From Chondrosia reniformis (lineage: Eukaryota; Porifera; Demospongiae; Chondrillida; Chondrillidae): a stretch of 64,000 bases of DNA. The position numbers and the translations under genes are program-made. The DNA lies in NCBI GenBank assembly GCA_947172415.1, contig OX359193.1:3714501-3778500 (forward strand), read 5' to 3'. Below are positions 59,410 to 64,000 of this stretch, in pieces (the first letter of the stretch is position 1; each line of letters starts with the position of its first letter). The notes under the pieces are model-generated. The model saw only the letters and a list, made by a program, of their open reading frames with translations. It made no database searches and had not been told where the DNA came from.

Positions 59410-59443
59410 TTAATTCAATTCAATTCAATTCAATTCAATTCAA
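59410..59443 (+). repeat. (AATTC)n microsatellite, about six units
   Basis: The perfect pentamer run TTCAATTCAATTCAATTC lies about 120 bp after the stop of the single-exon ORF. It may be the 3' tail of the inserted sequence. Confidence 0.9.
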
Positions 59444-59634
59444 CATATACATAGATATAAGCATTGATACTGCTACTATGTGTTGTGTCACTTACTGTCA
59501 ATATACTGGTCCATGTTGCCTTTTCTACGAGAATGTTGACACTTTCACAGCTTGCAAGTTGTAAGTAACAGTTAAAGCTGGTCCATGGTGTCTCCACAGC
59601 TTTGCGCAAACTTTACGGCTTTGCTCAGGTTACG

Positions 59635-59735
59635 GTTAGAGCTTTGCGCGAGAAACCTGTTCCTTTCCGGTCACATGATCTTCAAGTTAAAGCTTTGCGC
59701 AGGTTAGAACTTTGCGCGTAACAGTACCAATCCGG
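59635..59735 (+). repeat. Dispersed palindromic repeat D, copy 2
   Basis: It contains AGCTTTGCGCGAGAAACCTG, CTTTCCGGTCACATGATCTT, AAAGCTTTGCGCAGGTTAGA and CTTTGCGCGTAAC, the inverse complement of 51,650-51,740. Several GCTTTGCGC words just upstream extend it. Confidence 0.75.
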
Positions 59736-60365
59736 GTGTTACTAAAATGCGGAACGGAATGTTCCGCAGCACGTGATGCGTTACAAAACGTTAGCGATTT
59801 CGTAAGATATTTACTTATTATTATTATTATTAGTTATAATTATGTAATTAACATTCAAATTGATATTCTACATTTAAGTGAATACTTTTGACAACGAAAA
59901 GGGGTGGAATATAGTCGAATTAGGCGTCAAAATACTGGTAGCATTGGCTGCATCCTTCCTAACCAAAGGGAGGTGAGATATATATTTCTTTTTTACACTG
60001 ATGATCCTAAAAAACAAGGTAATGTAAATATATGCACTAAACTGATATTATAAAAAATATTAAAAGAGTATAAGTACATAAATAAAACATTTCTTTAACT
60101 GCTGAGCCTGTGTCCTTGTACATACTTGCCAAGAGGTAATGTTTTACTGTCCTATATATAATTAGAAGAAGTAGTAGAAAAAGCAACAACAAATTAAGAG
60201 TTATTGTATACCAGTTTGAAGTACATGAATGGAACTGATATTATGTAAGTATCAGCGAAGAAATCTCCACCTGTTTCGTAACAATAGTAAATATGGTACT
60301 TAATTTCCTCTTGCAATTTACCTGCAAAGTTCTGTTTTGTCCATCACACATTAGTCCTAGGACCC

Positions 60366-60800
60366 TCAAAGCCAGATCCACAAAAGTAGAGTCTTGGAAT
60401 CCAAGTTTATTTCCAGAGTTTTCTTTTTTCTCTTTCTCTTCCTGCTTTGCCTAAACACAAACAGGACATGGATGTTCTTGAACCATATGCTGCCATGGAT
60501 TGAGCAAGGACATACTTTAGCCTCCTGAAGTTTTTGAATGAAAATGTCTGACAACATCCAGTGTGCCGAAGGAACACCAGACTGAATATCCTCCTCAAGG
60601 AAACCCACTTTTGCCTTGTAAGAGTGATACGTGTAACATCTCTAGTTACCAAGGCACCAATGGAGTTGGTCCTCGGTGGACCTTCACCAGGTTCAAGGTC
60701 ATATTGAGTTGTGTCACCTTCCATATCTTGCATGTATTGTTCTTCTTCAGGTAGAATGCTTAGATCACCATCAAGTGACAGCCCTCTAAGACGCTACATA
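60366..60800 (-). CDS. Unrecognised minus-strand exon(s)
   Basis: One frame reads LRGLSLDGDLSILPEEEQY and GEGPPRTNSIGALVTRDVTR from an acceptor near 60,795. Another, further downstream, reads GVPSAHWMLSDIFIQKLQEA, VCPCSIHGSIWFKNIHVLF, then a Lys/Arg-rich end. They could be two exons or a frameshifted one. The family is not recognised. It lies outside the inferred Kolobok boundary at 60,899. Confidence 0.35.
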
Positions 60801-61138
60801 ATTATAAAAGAATCACAAACACAGAATCTATAATTAATTCAGGTAAAACAATCGAATACAATCAACTACTGTGTAGCTAAAGTATAGCCCCCTCCGAGTT
60901 AAAGGGGAACTAACACCAAAAATAAGTACCCCTCAAAATTTTAATATCGTTATGAAACTTACTAAAATGAACGTTGGTAGTGATCTCGGCGCTTCGTTTG
61001 ACTGCAATCGATAAAAAGAGAGCGTCAAAAGTCGTTAAACGTCATCATTTCCGACGCCATTTTATTTGCGGCCGATGCGTCACAAAACGTAGATGGTAGC
61101 GTGGGCGTAAAACGGTATACATTTTGGTCACGCGGAAA

Positions 61139-63438
61139 ATGCCCTACTGTGTCGCTTACGGTTGGTCTAACAGCACAGACAAGGACTGCCCAGGGGTAAG
61201 CTTCCATCGTCTTCCTCTGAAAAATAAAGTTTTACTTAAGCAGTGGTTGGTTGCACTGAAATTGGAAGAAGTACCCATTAATGACCCCAATGCTAGAGTA
61301 TGCTCTGAGCACTTTAGTAAGAGCTGCTTTAGTACAAACCTGCAAGAGCAACTTCTTCAGCAGCCAGGAAGAAGGTGGTTAGAAAAGGATGCTGTGCCTA
61401 CCATCTTTTCCTTCAACCAGTTGCCCAATCTCAGCCAGAAAAGACCTCTCAGTGAGAGGAGAAGTGAGAGCATGAGAAGAAAGGAGATTGTAGAGGAAGC
61501 ACTGCTAATTCAGTCATATTCTGAACCAACAATTGAGGAAGACAGGCAATCTAAAACAGTAGGGGTACAAACAGGTATGGAGATGCAAACCTTGGTCTTA
61601 CAACATACCATATAGCAGGAATATTTCACAAAGTTTAATGTTTGTGATTTTTTCAATTTGACTAAATTCACGAAATTTCCTTTTTGATCAGATCAATGGT
61701 CACCTGTACCAGATAGGACCAGCTGTTTTGTACAGATATTAGAAACTTGTCTGCATGTAGCCCCAAAGGAGTACACATCCAGCAGTACCCAGACAGAAGA
61801 TGATGATAGCATTTCAGTACCATCCAGCACAGATGAGCCAATGGAAAGGTATACTTAGTTTGTACAAATTATATGCATGTCATGCAATTGGCATGTATAT
61901 ACAGGATGGATTTTCAAAGTAATTCCCTGGATGAAACCTATGATGAGAATGATGAAAACGAGTCAGATGAGGACTCCGAGTTACAAAATGATCCATCCAG
62001 GCAAAGAAAATACATCGTTTTTGAATCAGCCTTGCTTCCCCTTTTTAAGCATTGTAGATCCTGTGGTTTACCAGTGACGTTGAGCACTTCTACGTGTGGT
62101 ACATTACAGGTTATCAAGGGTAGTTGTCCTGATGGCCACATAGTTAATTGGCAGTCTCAACTACTTATAGGTAGAACACCTGCTGGTAATCTCTTACTCG
62201 CAGGTGCCATTCTCTTCTCTGGTTCTACATACACTAAACTAGAAACTATAGCTAAACTACTAAACCTAGCCATATTTAGTGAACGTACATTCTATAGTAT
62301 ACAAGAAGCACGCTTATTCCCATTAGTTAATTCCTACTACAAAGACAACCAAATAGTAATAGCTGAAATGCTTAGAGATAGTGGTCCCCTAATTGTGTCT
62401 GGTGATGGCCGTTGTGATAGTCCTGGGTATTGTGCTAAATATTGCACCTACTCCTTGATGGACAATTCATCAGGCCTCATTATAGACTATAGTTTGGTTC
62501 AAGTTACTGATACTGGGACCTCAGGGACCATGAAGAGAGAGGGGTTGAGACGCTGCCTTACTAAAGTTCTTTCAGAATTTAATTTAAACCTTGCAACTTT
62601 AGCAACTGATAGACACAGACAAATATCTGCTGTTATGAGAGCAGATTACCCAAACACCATTCACCAATATGACGTTTGGCATGTCAGTAAGAGTGTCACA
62701 AAAAAGTTGACGAAGGAGGGCATTAAAAATGGTCATTCTAGTCTTTTACCATGGATTCAGTCAATTTCCAACCATTTATGGTGGTCGGCAAAAACATGCA
62801 ACTCGAACCCAGATGTTCTAGTTGCCAAATGGTCCTCAATTGTACACCACATTGTCAATGTTCATACTTGGCAAGATGATCACTTTTCATCATGCGAGCA
62901 TGAGTCTCTTGACAATGCACAACGCCGTACAAAATGGCTGAAACCTAATGGCCATGCCCACCTGGCTCTCCAAAAGGTTGTACTAAAAGAAACTTTGCTA
63001 AGGGATATAGCAAAGTTAAGCAGCTTTTGTCACACTGGCATGCTGGAAGTATTCCATTCCCTGCTGACCAAGTATTGCCCAAAACGTCAGCATTTTAGTT
63101 TTATGGGAATGTCTATACGCACTGAGTTAGCCATATTGGATCACAATTACAATGTTAATCGGGGGGAGGCAAAAACTGCAAATGATACTCTACGATACAA
63201 ACTGGAGTTTTCTAAGGCAACCAAGAAATGGGTTGTAAAACCAATTAAGGAAAACAAATCGTATGAGTATCTACATGATATGCTTGAGCTGTTGGTTGAT
63301 CCACAAATTCATGCTGCAGCATCAAACTTAGATGACTCAGATGTAACTGAACTGAATTTACCTGATAATATAGCAGCACTGCCACGTCCCAACAAACTAG
63401 ATTCAATTTCTCAACACACCACCCGTTTTGGTACATGA
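61139..63438 (+). CDS. Kolobok-superfamily transposase with THAP domain
   Basis: Exons 61,139-61,574, 61,692-61,848 and 61,905-63,438 join in phase (1, then 2) to an uninterrupted 708-residue frame. Residues 1-85 form a THAP domain: MPYCVAYGWSNS, GVSFHRLPL, ARVCSEHF, KDAVPTIF; the second zinc Cys (usually YGC) is Trp. An acidic linker follows. The catalytic part starts about residue 200. It has a small CxxC site (HCRSCGLPV), SGDGRCDSPGYCAKYCTY, LATDRHRQISAVM, HQYDVWHVSKS, NHLWWSAKTC and CEHESL, the Kolobok pattern of conserved blocks. It would excise and insert DNA at TTAA sites. It is one of the few transposon genes here without a stop or frameshift, so it may be young. Confidence 0.88.
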
Positions 63439-63498
63439 TTATTATGATATCTATATATTCGTCAATCAAATTGTTTGCAGTTATTTGATTAATTAATT

Positions 63499-64000
63499 TT
63501 ACCATGGAAATTGAGAATTAATTGAATGTTCTTTAAATCCTACGTATACATTTGAGGGCTCAGGAAAATGACTCCTGATTGATGCCACAACACAAGATGG
63601 AATCACTTTACGATTTCTTATTCCAAGTTTTGTATAAATAAACCACGTAAATTGCCTGTACGCAGCAAGTCTGTAACATCTGAAGAAAAGATTGAAATCA
63701 GGCACGTATTAAAGGCACAAACACTGAGCCACTGCAAATCTACTTAATCACACTATATTACACTAATTAAATCCATCATATACATGTAGCTGCATGTACC
63801 TGATAGTTATCGGATCAGGGACTGGTGCAAAGCCAAAGTCCATCATTGCAACTAAAGCTGTTTCTAGCACAGCTGTGTTTAAGCAAACATTTTCGTAGTT
63901 TTCGGTTTCCCTAATACAATTGTGTTCCGCTAGGTTCGCTACTACTTGAGTTATTTCTTTACAACAGATGTTCTCCCTTTCTCGCTCCATAGTCACGCAT
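63499..64000 (-). CDS. P2X7 C-terminal-domain-like protein (partial)
   Basis: Two minus-strand exons, 63,800 to beyond 64,000 and 63,499-63,679, join in phase 2. The first contains ENICCKEITQVVANLAE and YENVCLNTAVLETALVAMM. The second contains CYRLAAYRQFTWFIYTKLG, then VIPSCVVASIRSHFP and VYVGFKEH. This matches the zinc-binding cytoplasmic C-terminal domain of P2X7 receptors, which also occurs alone in many transposon-associated proteins of corals, sponges and fish. No channel region is visible. The gene ends 60 bp from the end of the transposase gene and converges with it; both probably belong to one Kolobok element. The start lies outside the window. Confidence 0.75.

Larger units (their letters stand above)
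60899..64000 (+). mobile_element. Kolobok transposon, left part (runs off the window)
   Basis: TTAA, the Kolobok target site, lies at 60,899-60,902, followed by AGGGGAACTAACACC as a candidate terminus. Inside are a THAP-Kolobok transposase and a convergent P2X7-like gene. The right terminus is not present before 64,000. The exact left boundary is inferred. Confidence 0.6.

Noticed and set aside
63763..64000. A true P2X7 ion-channel gene
   Set aside because: Only the C-terminal zinc-binding domain is visible, without the channel ectodomain or transmembrane segments, and it lies 60 bp from a Kolobok transposase.

Overview
The window is eukaryotic. It is AT-rich, its genes are split by short GT-AG introns (many of 60-150 bp), and it contains a multi-exon DNA primase small-subunit gene, a smoothelin-domain gene and metazoan-type transposons (Kolobok with a THAP finger, pogo/Tigger, Penelope-like, a KRBA2/GIN-like integrase, DUF3504 recombinase). 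The combination suggests an early-branching animal, most likely a demosponge. That assignment is inference; no species marker was found.

Layout. 0.3-2.75 kb (minus): smoothelin-domain gene, cut by the left edge. 4.2-8.5 kb (plus): decayed transposon gene with a DUF6729-type domain. 9.3-11.2 kb: repeats, including a pogo/Tigger MITE whose empty site survives in the next tandem copy. 11.95-14.95 kb (minus): PRIM1-like primase gene whose exons join in phase, but with one apparent frameshift and a missing RRG in its nucleotide-binding motif. 15-24.6 kb: unresolved exons and fragments of two mobile elements.

24.9-42.8 kb is dominated by a minisatellite with the 13-bp unit CTAGTACATACAA. It is interrupted by two non-LTR retrotransposons of the C-terminal-nuclease (REL) type, a Penelope-like 3' end, a TIR MITE, and two copies of a 152-bp inverted-repeat element with a hammerhead-ribozyme-like core. 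A third element of that design lies at 49.2 kb.

42.9-52.4 kb: a pogo MITE, a DUF3504 (Crypton-type tyrosine recombinase) pseudogene and a patchwork of repeats. 52.5-57.9 kb (plus): a KRBA2/GIN-like integrase gene, then a gene joining a CXXC zinc finger to a Ulp1/SENP (C48) protease; together they may be one Ginger-like transposon. 58.4-59.4 kb: single-exon ORF followed by an (AATTC)n tract. 60.9-64.0 kb: left end of a Kolobok transposon with an uninterrupted 708-residue THAP transposase and, convergent with it, a P2X7-C-terminus-like gene cut by the right edge.

Only the smoothelin and PRIM1-like genes look like ordinary host genes. Several otherwise good genes carry single-base indels, some at homopolymers, so both real decay and consensus error must be considered.
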